Below are positions 45,647 through 54,816 of a stretch of DNA of 64,000 nucleotides, piece after piece. The DNA comes from an uncultured Ignavibacteriales bacterium (GTDB taxonomy: Bacteria > Bacteroidota > Ignavibacteria > Ignavibacteriales > Ignavibacteriaceae): the NCBI GenBank assembly GCA_903929035.1, contig CAIYTF010000002.1:1-64000 (forward strand), written 5' to 3'. Position 1 is the stretch's first letter; the number at the start of each line of letters is the position of its first letter. A program made the position numbers and the translations under genes. A model generated the notes under the pieces. The model was not told the DNA's origin. It saw only the letters and a program-made list of their open reading frames with translations, and did no database searches.

Positions 45647-46555
45647 TTACACTTTCATAAATTTATTGCAGTCAATTCTGGATAACTCTAACCGTTTTAT
45701 ATTGTTGCCTTGCTCCTGGTTATCAAAGACAACAGCATTATGTACATTTAATTCTGAAAGAATACTCAAAGTGGTTTGATTATATGATGAAGCGTAACCA
45801 TAAGGGAAACAAAAACTATGTTTAGTTATTTTCACAATAGATTCAAGGAATAAAAACGAGTCTTTTATTTCTCGTACCTGCTCATTATATGACAATCTGG
45901 AGAGAACTTTATGACTTACGGTATGTGACCCAATGATATTACCTTGATTTTCCAATTCTTTAATTTGTTCAACAGTTAAGTAAAAGTCTTCTTTAAGTTT
46001 TTCTTCTACAAAATATTTCTTCATAAGTATATCAAGGATTTGATCCCTGTAGTCATATTTTATGTAATAATTAAATAAACGACGGAGTTTTTTGTCGTCC
46101 TCTTCATAGTTTGTAAAAGTGTAGATGTCTTTATCAAAGTTTGCTATATTCTCTTGATCCAACATACCTTCATCAATAATATTTAGTGCCTCTTTAAGAA
46201 TAGCAGAAGAACCATATTTCCCTTTTAGGCAATGTATCCTGTGTACTCCGAGCATAGCAACAGTAGCTTCTGTATATATTCTAGTTGGAATATAAAACAG
46301 ACCCCAAAGACCTCTACTTTTAAGTTCTGACAATACAAACGAATAGTGATCTATCAATCCATCGTCAAAAGTTAGAACACAGCCATTTTTATTCTCTCCA
46401 CTCTCAATCGCTTCAAAATACTCTGTTTTACTTAGAAAATGGCTTTCCTTTTGAAAATAGTCAAGTTGTTTTCTGAAGATATTAATATCTAAATAATTAA
46501 AATGAGGAAATTCATTACTCTGTTCCCGAACATAGTGGTACATAATTATTTTCAT
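45647..46555 (-). CDS. polysaccharide deacetylase (NodB homology)
   Basis: Predicted metal-dependent de-N-acetylase (carbohydrate esterase 4). The 302 residues contain the metal/acid motif LTFDDGLIDHYSFVLSELK (about 56-74), GSHTVSHKVLSRLS (the HxxxH ligands, about 208) and CFPYGYASSYNQ near 247. The opening MKIIMYHYVRE is typical of cytoplasmic or secreted NodB proteins; no signal peptide is visible, so it may act on a lipid- or nucleotide-linked intermediate. It lies between the formyltransferase and the amidotransferase genes with gaps of one or two bases. Confidence 0.87.
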   Translation of the reverse strand: MKIIMYHYVREQSNEFPHFNYLDINIFRKQLDYFQKESHFLSKTEYFEAIESGENKNGCVLTFDDGLIDHYSFVLSELKSRGLWGLFYIPTRIYTEATVAMLGVHRIHCLKGKYGSSAILKEALNIIDEGMLDQENIANFDKDIYTFTNYEEDDKKLRRLFNYYIKYDYRDQILDILMKKYFVEEKLKEDFYLTVEQIKELENQGNIIGSHTVSHKVLSRLSYNEQVREIKDSFLFLESIVKITKHSFCFPYGYASSYNQTTLSILSELNVHNAVVFDNQEQGNNIKRLELSRIDCNKFMKV

Positions 46556-46557
46556 AT

Positions 46558-47388
46558 TTATCTCTTCAATAATTCCTGTTCCACTATCGGGTATTCACGT
46601 TCGAGTCCTTCTTTGATTTTCAAATAATTAAAAACTGCATTGTTCTTGAAATTATCATATAGTAATTTAATTCTGTCATATGTAGCATCTTTTCTTTTAT
46701 AGGTTCGTCCTACTGAAGTAGTCAAGGCTGTTTTTTCTACTATGAGCTCCATATTCTGGATCAATTTTATAAAATCGTTTGTCATCTGTTTTATAAGTCT
46801 ATTCCCAATCTGGTGCGGATTATCAAATGGAAATATTTCCGCTCTTGACTGATGAATAATTTTACCGGTATCAATTCCTTCATCCATATACATAAATGTA
46901 TAGCCTACACATTGAAAATTGTTTTCAACCATTGCATGAAAATTAGTTCCTGAACCAAAATAATACGGAGATATTCCCAGGTGGACATTTATAATCCGAT
47001 TTTTAAGTACCTCTAATAATCTGGAGCGAAGAATACTGCACCCATAGGTAACAATATAGTCAGGATTCAATGATATTATTTCATTTACAACAGCCTCTGT
47101 ATTAATATCATTTTTAGAGATATATTTTGTGTTACTGTTATCAATGCTTGATAGAATAATATCAGAGAAAAAATCGTATTCTGTATTGTGTCTTGAATTA
47201 AAATGGAGTTGAATGATATCTTCAAGTATTTGGTTTGATACTTGCTTCTTTCCAAGACTAAATCTGAACTCCGATTCCGCATATGTTTTAAGAACCTTGA
47301 TTTGAGGAGCATTTGAAAACATTAGTTTGAAATAATTATGCCTTATATCATCAGAAGATAATATTATGATTTGTTTTCTGGAGTTCAT
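46558..47388 (-). CDS. formyltransferase-like protein
   Basis: The 276 residues match the formyltransferase fold: YIVTYGCSILRSRLLEVLKN, then the catalytic Asn-His block IINVHLGISPYYFGSGTNFH (about 136-155) and MYMDEGIDTGKIIHQ carrying the conserved Asp (about 170-184). Enzymes of this type transfer formyl from N10-formyl-tetrahydrofolate to amino sugars or other amines. The position in the glycan island favours an amino-sugar substrate over methionyl-tRNA. It overlaps the HisH-like gene by four bases. The substrate is inferred. Confidence 0.8.
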   Translation of the reverse strand: MNSRKQIIILSSDDIRHNYFKLMFSNAPQIKVLKTYAESEFRFSLGKKQVSNQILEDIIQLHFNSRHNTEYDFFSDIILSSIDNSNTKYISKNDINTEAVVNEIISLNPDYIVTYGCSILRSRLLEVLKNRIINVHLGISPYYFGSGTNFHAMVENNFQCVGYTFMYMDEGIDTGKIIHQSRAEIFPFDNPHQIGNRLIKQMTNDFIKLIQNMELIVEKTALTTSVGRTYKRKDATYDRIKLLYDNFKNNAVFNYLKIKEGLEREYPIVEQELLKR

Positions 47389-48023
47389 TTTTGATTTCCT
47401 GCAAACCTTATAAATTCTGCTAAAATGTTTAATCCATATTCACCGCTTTTTTCCGGATGAAATTGACATCCAAAAATGTTGTTCTTCTGAACAGCAGAGC
47501 AAAATGATATTCCCCCATACTCAGTTGTAGCTAAAATGAATTTACTATCTCTTGGTACACAAATGAAGCTATGCACAAAATACAAATCATCTTTTTCTGT
47601 TATTGACTTCAAGATCGAATTTCCCCATTTCTTTCCATTGGGCCTATGAAGATTGTTCCAACTAATATGTGGTAGTTTTTCGTTGATTGTTGCCGGGAAC
47701 TTTTCTACTCTACCTTCTATCCACCCTAGACCTTTGGAAAATCCGAATTCTTCACTCTCCTCAAATAATAACTGCATACCAAGACATATTCCTAAGAATG
47801 GCTTGTTGGTTTTTACTAATTCATAAAGTATTGCATCCAGATTTCTCTTTTTCAATTCTTCCATTGCTTTCTTGAAAGCTCCTACACCGGGAAGAATTAT
47901 ACCCTCCATATTTGACAGAACATTTTTGTCAGAACTTAAAACGGCTGTTGAATTCAATATTGTTAAAGCATTAATAATACTTTGAACATTCCCTATACCA
48001 TAGTCCACGACTCCTATTGTCAT
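47385..48023 (-). CDS. HisH-like glutamine amidotransferase of the glycan cluster
   Basis: Class I glutaminase that releases ammonia for its partner. The 212 residues hold the Cys nucleophile in LGICLGMQLLFEESEE (about 80), the His-Glu pair in FGCQFHPEKSGEYGL (about 190), and the N-terminal VVDYGIGNVQSIINAL. It is a HisH paralogue. The location, tightly coupled to the HisF-like gene (four-base overlap) within a glycan operon that also has the amidotransferase, argues for ammonia supply to sugar amidination rather than histidine synthesis. No other his genes are nearby. Confidence 0.85.
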   Translation of the reverse strand: MTIGVVDYGIGNVQSIINALTILNSTAVLSSDKNVLSNMEGIILPGVGAFKKAMEELKKRNLDAILYELVKTNKPFLGICLGMQLLFEESEEFGFSKGLGWIEGRVEKFPATINEKLPHISWNNLHRPNGKKWGNSILKSITEKDDLYFVHSFICVPRDSKFILATTEYGGISFCSAVQKNNIFGCQFHPEKSGEYGLNILAEFIRFAGNQK

Positions 48024-48784
48024 ACCAATATCCTTACATTAATATTGTTAGCTGCCATTACTTGTTTTATCTCCTGCACTCCCGCGATTTTATAGTGCAG
48101 AATTGAAGCAACTGCAACCGCGTCACAATTTGTAACTTTGCAAACCTCAACAATATGATTAGGATTTCCGGCACCGCTTGCCGCGATAACAGGTATTCTG
48201 ACTGAATTTGTAACTTTCTGAATTAAGTCCAGATCGAAACCTTTTTGAATACCATCCTTATCTATGGAGCTAACTATTATCTCTCCTACACCGGATTTTT
48301 CCAATTCCATTGCCCAATGAATTGCATCCAACTTTGTCCTATGTTTTGCATTGTCAATAAATGCCTCCCAATAATTCCTGTTCTTTCTTGCTACAACTGA
48401 ACCAACAATAGCCTGAGAACCAAAAATTTCCACTGCTTCTTTAATAAAACCGATATCTCTGACCGCTGCAGAATTTATCGCGACCTTGTCTGCTCCGACA
48501 CTCAGTGCTTGTTTAATATCGTAAATACTCCTAATTCCGCCCCCCACCGTTAGAGGTACAAAAACTTCCCCGCAAGCTCTTTTTATAATATCAAATAAGG
48601 AGTTTCGGTCATATAGAGAAGCAACTGCATCTAAGAAGATAATTTCATCAATCCCAGCAATATAGTATTCCAGGGCAAGAAGATTCGGTTTTCCAACCTT
48701 TCGCAAGCCCTCTAAATATTTCCCTTTTATAACATATTCGTTATTAATATCTAATCTTGCTATTAATCTTTTCTTCATCATCAT
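48020..48784 (-). CDS. HisF-like cyclase subunit of the glycan cluster
   Basis: TIM-barrel partner of HisH. The 254 residues keep ARLDINNEYVIKGKYLEG (equivalent of the first catalytic Asp of HisF), LTVGGGIRSIYDIKQALSVG, KVAINSAA, SSIDKDGIQKGFD (second catalytic Asp) and IAASGAGN. The first Asp neighbourhood differs from standard HisF (usually CLDVxxGRVVKG). It is read as an ammonia-channelling HisF paralogue acting with the WbpG-type enzyme. MMMKK at the start leaves the exact initiator uncertain by two codons. Confidence 0.85.
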   Translation of the reverse strand: MMMKKRLIARLDINNEYVIKGKYLEGLRKVGKPNLLALEYYIAGIDEIIFLDAVASLYDRNSLFDIIKRACGEVFVPLTVGGGIRSIYDIKQALSVGADKVAINSAAVRDIGFIKEAVEIFGSQAIVGSVVARKNRNYWEAFIDNAKHRTKLDAIHWAMELEKSGVGEIIVSSIDKDGIQKGFDLDLIQKVTNSVRIPVIAASGAGNPNHIVEVCKVTNCDAVAVASILHYKIAGVQEIKQVMAANNINVRILV

Positions 48785-48868
48785 TCAACATCCCTATTTT
48801 GGGAATAGAAAAATTTTAGGGAAATTCCACTTTGCTCAAAGTATAATTGCTTAGATTTAAAATGTGCT

Positions 48869-49585
48869 TCAGTTTTCATTCTGTCTTTCTTGCAGCAACA
48901 ATTCTGCCAGCTTAATATCAAAATGATCATCGATATCAGTAGAATCTTCTTCGGACATTAGGAAAGGGAGTGTATTCCCTGCTGTAAATGAACCGGAAGT
49001 GAGAAATAAAGCAACATCTGAAATATAGATTGCTCCGTTTGGAATGAATAATTCAGGTAAATCCTGCCGTCTTGTATTCCTTGTCTGATCACCTATAAAG
49101 TTCTGAAGAAAACCATCAGGAGTGATTGTTTTCATCCACCACGGAAATTGTTTAACCTGAGTAACAGAAATTAATGAAGTCGCTTCCGGTGTATTAGTAT
49201 ATTTGTAAATTGCCTCATCAATATGTTCTTTTCTGCGAAGCGGAGAGGTTGGCTGCAATAAAATAAAAGTTTGATATATATCATTTCTGTTATCTTTAAG
49301 CCATTGAATTGAATGAGTTACGGCATCCTCGCTTGATGACGTGTCCCGGGCTATCTCTACAGGGCGCAAAAAAGGAACAGGTACTCCATAACTTTCTGTA
49401 ACCTCAGCAATTTTAGGATCATCGGTCGAAACAATAATAGTGTCGATATATATGCTTTTTTTTGCTTCTTCTATCGTGTAACCAATGAGCGGTTTATTTA
49501 GTATAGGGATAATATTTTTATGAGGAATTCCCTTAGAACCACCCCTGGCTGTTATAATAGAGAGTATTCTGTTTCCATTAATCAA
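48869..49585 (-). CDS. neuA: CMP-N-acylneuraminate (nonulosonate) cytidylyltransferase
   Basis: Activates a nonulosonic acid with CTP. The product starts at a TTG (49585). The TTG overlaps the neuC TGA by four bases and has GAGG seven bases upstream; the reading frame extends further but without a better start. The N-terminus then reads LINGNRILSIITARGGSKGI, continuing PHKNIIPILNKPLIGYTIEE, the family's nucleotide-binding signature. FILLQPTSPLRRKEHIDEA lies near 105. The length, 238 residues, is normal. With neuC and neuB it completes a CMP-nonulosonate route. Confidence 0.9.
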   Translation of the reverse strand: MINGNRILSIITARGGSKGIPHKNIIPILNKPLIGYTIEEAKKSIYIDTIIVSTDDPKIAEVTESYGVPVPFLRPVEIARDTSSSEDAVTHSIQWLKDNRNDIYQTFILLQPTSPLRRKEHIDEAIYKYTNTPEATSLISVTQVKQFPWWMKTITPDGFLQNFIGDQTRNTRRQDLPELFIPNGAIYISDVALFLTSGSFTAGNTLPFLMSEEDSTDIDDHFDIKLAELLLQERQNEN

Positions 49586-50718
49586 TTTGCAACCTCGATA
49601 TCGTTGAACTGTTTCTGTGGATTGACATTCCAAAGAGACTCGGACTTTAATGTTTCTAAAAAAAGATTATTACTATTACCTTGTCCAAATAATTCAACTT
49701 TTTTAGGATGTAGATTATAGAATTTAGTGATTCCATCAAGAATATCAGTTGTACTGTACCCACAATTATGAATTTCCTTCAGTGATGTCCTATTGTTCTG
49801 GCGTGTTCCGATATTTACAACAGGAACACCATAGTATGGAGCCTCTCTAATCCCCGCACTCGAATTACCAACAAGAAGTTTAGACATTTTTAATAATACC
49901 AGGAAATATTCAAACCTTATGGAAGGAAACACTCTGAATCTTGGATTATTTTCAAATCTTTTATATTGATTTAAAATGCATTCTGAACCCAAATCGTTAT
50001 TTGGATAAATCACTACATAATTTAATTCTGATTCCAGTACAGCATCAACAACTTGTTCAACATTCTTTGGCATTCTTCCATTTTCAGTTGTAACAGAATG
50101 AAACAATAATATAGCATATTCTTCAAATGTAATATCATACCTGTTTTTTACTTCCTCAATTGATGGCAATTTATTTGAAACCATAATGTCAATATCAGGT
50201 GAACCGATTACATAAATACTTGAACTGAGTTCTCCCATCTGTATTAATCTTTTTTTTGCTGATTCGCTGGATACAAAGTGGATGTGACTTAATTTACTGG
50301 TTGAATGTCTCAGGAGTTCATCGATAGTTCCTGAGACTTCTCCACCTTCAATATGAGCAACTAATTTATTGTTCAGTGAACCAACTATGGCACCTGCTAA
50401 TGTTTCAACACGATCTCCGTGAATAACTATCAAATCGGGTTTAATTCTTTTTACATAATCAGAAAAACCTTCAATGGTTTTTGCAAGCGTCTTATCCATA
50501 GATTCTTCTGAAGTCCAATTCACGTACATTTCGATATTTTTATAACCGCATTTTACTATTTCATCTACAGTGTAACCATATTGTGACTGCATATGCATAC
50601 CAGTAGCAAAAATGTGGACATCAAATTCTTCTGAATTCGAGGAGATCTCTATTAGCGATTTAAGCTTGCCGAAATCGGCTCTTGTTCCAGTAAGAAAGAC
50701 TATTCTTTTCTTTTCCAT
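49582..50718 (-). CDS. neuC: UDP-N-acetylglucosamine 2-epimerase (hydrolysing)
   Basis: Makes N-acetylmannosamine (or a related sugar) and UDP from UDP-GlcNAc. From ATG 50718 there are 378 residues: KKRIVFLTGTRADFGKLKSL, FATGMHMQSQYGYTVDEI, VIHGDRVETLAGAIVGSLNN, AHIEGGEVSGTIDELLRHS, and the closing VGNSSAGIREAPYYGVPVV. The order and wording resemble the sialic-acid-pathway NeuC of Campylobacter jejuni (from memory). The frame is open to 50808, but that would overlap the methyltransferase gene, and the family starts at this Met. LegG-type activity cannot be excluded. Confidence 0.9.
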   Translation of the reverse strand: MEKKRIVFLTGTRADFGKLKSLIEISSNSEEFDVHIFATGMHMQSQYGYTVDEIVKCGYKNIEMYVNWTSEESMDKTLAKTIEGFSDYVKRIKPDLIVIHGDRVETLAGAIVGSLNNKLVAHIEGGEVSGTIDELLRHSTSKLSHIHFVSSESAKKRLIQMGELSSSIYVIGSPDIDIMVSNKLPSIEEVKNRYDITFEEYAILLFHSVTTENGRMPKNVEQVVDAVLESELNYVVIYPNNDLGSECILNQYKRFENNPRFRVFPSIRFEYFLVLLKMSKLLVGNSSAGIREAPYYGVPVVNIGTRQNNRTSLKEIHNCGYSTTDILDGITKFYNLHPKKVELFGQGNSNNLFLETLKSESLWNVNPQKQFNDIEVAN

Positions 50719-50737
50719 AAAAATATTTATCTGACTA

Positions 50738-51772
50738 CTATATTTTTTTTGCAATGAGAAGCATTGTGTCTGACAGTCCGTTTTTATCAAGTACCGCCTG
50801 AAGTTCATCTACTGTTTTTAAGGCGCAATCGTATAATTTAGTATTTGGAAAATTACTAACAACAGCAATGCTTGAGAATATTTCTGCAATATCCTGTCCA
50901 AAACTCCATAAGGAAATTGGGTTCAAATGAGAATTATCCAAAATTATTGAAAGTGATTTTTCCGTGAAAATATGAAGATGGTCCGGCGGGTAGATATGCC
51001 TATGGGCCTGACTAGGAAAAGCTAAATTAGCAAAAGAGCTAATTGACGGATGATGAGGAACCTCAATTAATACTATTGTATCTTTTTTAAGTAATCGCGC
51101 TACTGACTGTAAAAACTCTGACGGGCGGGCTATATGCTCAAGAATATTAATTAAAGAAATAACATTCCCATCTTCAATGTTTTCCGCGATATTATTCTCA
51201 TTTAGAAACACGTTTTTAACATTTAGCCCATTTTTTTTTGCCATTGATACTTCATCAGGATCACTTTCAATACCTGTTGCATCCCATCCCAATTTTTGTG
51301 CAGCATAAATAAGTTCTCCTGTTCCGCAGCCAATATCTATCCATTTGCCTTTGGTTTTCGATCTATCACTTACAAATTTAACTTTGGGAAATGAAATATT
51401 CTCAACCCTTGATTCAAAAATGTTCTGATCAAGATAAACTTCACATTGAGCTGATTTTGGTAAATTTCGATCATTTTCGTAAAGTGCCTTTATTGAATCG
51501 GAGTTTGGAGGTGTTTTACAGAAAATGTGTCCGCAATTATCGCACTCGCAGTACTGAAAATCATAAATATTTACGAACAATGAAAAATCAGCGGAATTAC
51601 AAATAGGGCAAGAACTCAAAACTTGTTGATAGTCTTTAAGTTTCGCGGATAATTTTCTCTGTAATTCGGCAATTTTAAGTTTCCAACCTATGTCGCGATT
51701 GAGTTTTTTGGCATCAAATTGTTTCGAGCATATTCGTTCAATGTTATCTATTTTATAGGTTTTGCTATCCAT
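50738..51772 (-). CDS. zinc-ribbon class I methyltransferase
   Basis: The 344 residues contain a four-cysteine ribbon (CPICNSADFSLF, then CECDNCGHIFC, about 56-85) followed by a SAM methyltransferase domain (GKWIDIGCGTGELIYAAQKL near 142; VISLINILEHIARPSEFL near 205; LIEVPHHPSI). The order 'zinc ribbon then methyltransferase' is common in C-methyltransferases of deoxysugars and polyketides, so a sugar C- or O-methylation is plausible; this is inference. It lies between the radical SAM gene and neuC. Confidence 0.82.
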   Translation of the reverse strand: MDSKTYKIDNIERICSKQFDAKKLNRDIGWKLKIAELQRKLSAKLKDYQQVLSSCPICNSADFSLFVNIYDFQYCECDNCGHIFCKTPPNSDSIKALYENDRNLPKSAQCEVYLDQNIFESRVENISFPKVKFVSDRSKTKGKWIDIGCGTGELIYAAQKLGWDATGIESDPDEVSMAKKNGLNVKNVFLNENNIAENIEDGNVISLINILEHIARPSEFLQSVARLLKKDTIVLIEVPHHPSISSFANLAFPSQAHRHIYPPDHLHIFTEKSLSIILDNSHLNPISLWSFGQDIAEIFSSIAVVSNFPNTKLYDCALKTVDELQAVLDKNGLSDTMLLIAKKI

Positions 51773-51787
51773 ATCGAACCATATTGT

Positions 51788-53746
51788 TTACAGGTAATTC
51801 AGACTATAACATAAATTCACAGGGCGAAGGTGATAAACCATTTTATTCAATTTATCTTCATCTTTGGTATAAGTCTCATTTAACAGATTGATAATTGATT
51901 GTTGATTCTCAGAAAGTGAATAAGAAACGGAAGTACCAAAAATATCACGTAGAACAGGAAAATTTATATTTAAGTTTTTTGATCCGATATTATGTTTTAA
52001 GCTAATCATACTTTCATTCAATATCTCACTCACTTCAAATAAAGTTTCTGGCAGCATCGATTCTATTAACTCCAACAGTGAATCGGTTATAACAGAAATA
52101 ACAGTTCCTTTATGTTGAAAAAAGGCACACGATAGGTGCTTATAAATTTTGTTTGACGTAAAATCATCAATATTGCAACTTTGTAAACTAATGTCCTCAA
52201 TTGAAGACGATATTTCCGTTTTGGTATCAGTAATATAATTATCGAGTAATAAACAAAAATCCATATTCTTATTTTTACTGATTGTTTGAATCAATCGAGA
52301 TTTCGGAACATTATAGAAAGCTAAAAGCTTATATATCGGGTTTAACAAACTAGTATTATGAAAAATCATTACAATAAGATGAAGCTTTCTTGCTTCCAAG
52401 TAATCATTAAAACTCATAGTGTTTGTACCTGTAATTATTTCTTCGTATTCACAGATTCTGATATTTTCATTAAATATCTCGTAGTTCCCCATACATTCGG
52501 GTATTGGCCTGAATTGAGAGGAGATTTCATATTTATCTCTGAATGTGTCTTTTTCTATCTCTGTTCCTTTCAAGATAATTGTTTGCAGAAGACAAAACTC
52601 ATCCATACCCCAATCAATCAACTCAAAAATAGCTTTTATATGAGATTCCAAAGTTTCGCGAGGTAATCCAAGCATTAGATCTGCACAGCATCTGATACCT
52701 TTCTGCTGCTGATATTCCTGAATAATTCTATAGCTATCAATTTTGATATTTTTTCTTTTTATCGCTTTAAGTGTTTCTTGATTCATTGATTGAATCGCAA
52801 TCCTCATTATTACCGATCCACTCTCTAATGGAAGAAGATTCTCTATTATTATGTCCCATTTATTTTTGCCGGTAGAAGAATAAATATATTTAGGAAAACT
52901 ATACTTTACCTGACAATCGCTTATATGTCTGATAATTTCTGCATCTCTTTTGTACATAGCAAAATTTGAATCCGCTATTTCAAGAATCAGGCTTTGAAAA
53001 TTTTCGCGATGGATTTTATTTGAGATATATGATAGTTCTTCTTTTACTCTATCTATATTCAAATTGCATAATTTGGAGAAGGATTTATTCCCTTGCTGAC
53101 AAAATGCACACGTAAAAGGACAACCTCTGTTTGTTTCAATAAGAGGAATAGTATTCTTTTCGAAGAATTTATCCATCAACCCTGCAATATATGGTGATGG
53201 GATATTGTTAAATTCAGCATTTGAGAAATTACAATCCCTATTTTCTCCGGTAAAATTATATTTATTTTCCGATTTTAAGTTTTCTTTCGATATAACAGAA
53301 TGAATATTTTTTTGTTTTAATATCCTTATATCCCTGCATTGGAGAAACATATTTATGATTAATGCAGATGGAGCCTCGCCTGCATTCAAAACGTACAAAT
53401 CTATGTAAGGATTGTCGTTTAAGAAGTCCCTTTGTTTTTTTTCATCAAGACTAATATTTGGACCACCCATTACGGTAAGAACATTATTATTATGTTCTTT
53501 CACTTTTTTTGTGAATTCAAGATTTAAATTTAAGTTCCACATATAGTTACTCATCATCAGCACATCAGGCATTTTATTCTTAAGTGCAGTATTTAATTCA
53601 TCAGGGTACTTAAAGAGCTGAATTTCTATCTGATTTCTGAATATTTGCTTTAGATAACCGCCAATATAGCCGATTGCCAACGGAAAATGTCTGTTTTGGG
53701 ATGCAATTCCATATTTATGAGTTAGCTGAGCAAGATAGATCAACAT
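51788..53746 (-). CDS. B12-binding-domain radical SAM protein
   Basis: The 652 residues begin with a Rossmann-like cobalamin-binding type domain (about 1-150: FPLAIGYIGGYLKQIF, VLMMSNYMWNLNLNLEF, TVMGGPNISLDE), followed by the radical SAM core (about 195-430) with the iron-sulfur motif NRGCPFTCAFCQQG (CX3CX2C). MRIAIQSMNQETLKAIKRKN and LMLGLPRETLESHIKAIFEL are typical of the core. About 220 C-terminal residues are unassigned. Such enzymes often methylate or rearrange unactivated carbons. Its reaction in the island is unknown. Confidence 0.85.
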   Translation of the reverse strand: MLIYLAQLTHKYGIASQNRHFPLAIGYIGGYLKQIFRNQIEIQLFKYPDELNTALKNKMPDVLMMSNYMWNLNLNLEFTKKVKEHNNNVLTVMGGPNISLDEKKQRDFLNDNPYIDLYVLNAGEAPSALIINMFLQCRDIRILKQKNIHSVISKENLKSENKYNFTGENRDCNFSNAEFNNIPSPYIAGLMDKFFEKNTIPLIETNRGCPFTCAFCQQGNKSFSKLCNLNIDRVKEELSYISNKIHRENFQSLILEIADSNFAMYKRDAEIIRHISDCQVKYSFPKYIYSSTGKNKWDIIIENLLPLESGSVIMRIAIQSMNQETLKAIKRKNIKIDSYRIIQEYQQQKGIRCCADLMLGLPRETLESHIKAIFELIDWGMDEFCLLQTIILKGTEIEKDTFRDKYEISSQFRPIPECMGNYEIFNENIRICEYEEIITGTNTMSFNDYLEARKLHLIVMIFHNTSLLNPIYKLLAFYNVPKSRLIQTISKNKNMDFCLLLDNYITDTKTEISSSIEDISLQSCNIDDFTSNKIYKHLSCAFFQHKGTVISVITDSLLELIESMLPETLFEVSEILNESMISLKHNIGSKNLNINFPVLRDIFGTSVSYSLSENQQSIINLLNETYTKDEDKLNKMVYHLRPVNLCYSLNYL

Positions 53747-53754
53747 ATTATTTC

Positions 53755-54810
53755 TTAATTCTTGTTCGGATTTGTTATATCTGCCTGGGTTAAATGAATA
53801 TCCGGCTCAATATCCCGCGAAGCAACATTACCCAAAATCACAGGAAATTGTTCTGCCCGTATTTCTCCTGTTCCTGGTCGTTTCACCCACAAATTGTCAG
53901 TTGTAAAAATATCTCCGCGTTTTACCGGTTTGATTGTAACAACTGATGCATAAGCAAAATCAATTGTTGGCTTTTCTTCTGCAACAGGACCTTTTTTACC
54001 ATCTCTTGCAAGTCTTACTATTTTTGATGCAACAATTAGTTCCTTACATACATCGGGGTCCATAGAGCAGATTATATCCGGCCCGGTGCGTTTCATACTG
54101 TCAGTGAAATGTCTTTCCAGAATTGAGGCACCTAATGCTACGGAGGCAATACAAGGATAATTAGTAATCGTATGGTCTGACAAACCAACAACCGCATCGG
54201 GAAAAGCTTCTGATAATTCATTTATCGCATTTAGTCTTACAATTTCAGGCGGAGTAGGATATACATTTGTGCAATGAAGCAGAGCAAATTGAATCTTAAA
54301 TTCCCTAAAAATATTTACTGCTTTGCTAATGCTTTCTATTGTATTCATACCTGTTGAAAGAATAACTGGCTTCCCGTATGCTGCTATATGCCGCAATAAA
54401 GGATAATTATTACATTCTCCGGAGCCAATCTTAAATGCAGGAACATTCATATCTTGCAGCCTAATTGAAGCGGCTCTGGAAAATGGTGTTGATATGAATA
54501 TCATTCCTTTTCCCATTACATATTGCTGCAATGATCGTTCATCCTGTTCATTCAATGCACATAATTCCATAATTTCATAAATGGAAATATTAGCGTTCCC
54601 TGGTATTACTTTCTTTGCGGCACTGCTCATTTCATCTTCAACAATATGAGTCTGGTGCTTAATAAACTCAACACCTGCTTTTGCTGCAGCATCAACCATT
54701 TGCTTTGCTACTTCAAGTGAGCCGCCGTGATTAATTCCCAATTCAGCAATAACTAAGGGATCGTAATCGTATCCTATTTTTCTCCCCGCTATTTCAATAT
54801 ATGGTTTCAT
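53755..54810 (-). CDS. neuB: N-acetylneuraminate synthase
   Basis: Condenses an N-acetylhexosamine (ManNAc or analogue) with phosphoenolpyruvate to a nine-carbon nonulosonic acid. The 351 residues from ATG 54810 show VIAELGINHGGSLEVAKQMV, FIKHQTHIVEDEMS, IFISTPFSRAASIRL, FKIGSGECNNYPLLRHIA, LLHCTNVYPTPPEIVRLNAI, and a C-terminal SAF/antifreeze-like domain (WVKRPGTGEIRAEQFPVILG). The IKHQTHIVEDEMS block is that of the Campylobacter NeuB1 type, which makes Neu5Ac, as I recall it. A TTG six bases earlier is a less likely start. It is the first gene of the right-hand operon. Confidence 0.93.
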   Translation of the reverse strand: MKPYIEIAGRKIGYDYDPLVIAELGINHGGSLEVAKQMVDAAAKAGVEFIKHQTHIVEDEMSSAAKKVIPGNANISIYEIMELCALNEQDERSLQQYVMGKGMIFISTPFSRAASIRLQDMNVPAFKIGSGECNNYPLLRHIAAYGKPVILSTGMNTIESISKAVNIFREFKIQFALLHCTNVYPTPPEIVRLNAINELSEAFPDAVVGLSDHTITNYPCIASVALGASILERHFTDSMKRTGPDIICSMDPDVCKELIVASKIVRLARDGKKGPVAEEKPTIDFAYASVVTIKPVKRGDIFTTDNLWVKRPGTGEIRAEQFPVILGNVASRDIEPDIHLTQADITNPNKN

Positions 54811-54816
54811 CGTCAA

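Noticed and set aside
47385-48784. Histidine biosynthesis operon
   Set aside because: HisH and HisF paralogues are present, but no other his gene is near. The neighbours are glycan genes and a WbpG-type amidotransferase, which uses the same ammonia-transfer pair.
49586-49633. Longer start for neuA at the upstream ATG
   Set aside because: It would overlap neuC by 52 bases and add residues absent from the family. The TTG at 49585 has a GAGG at ideal spacing.
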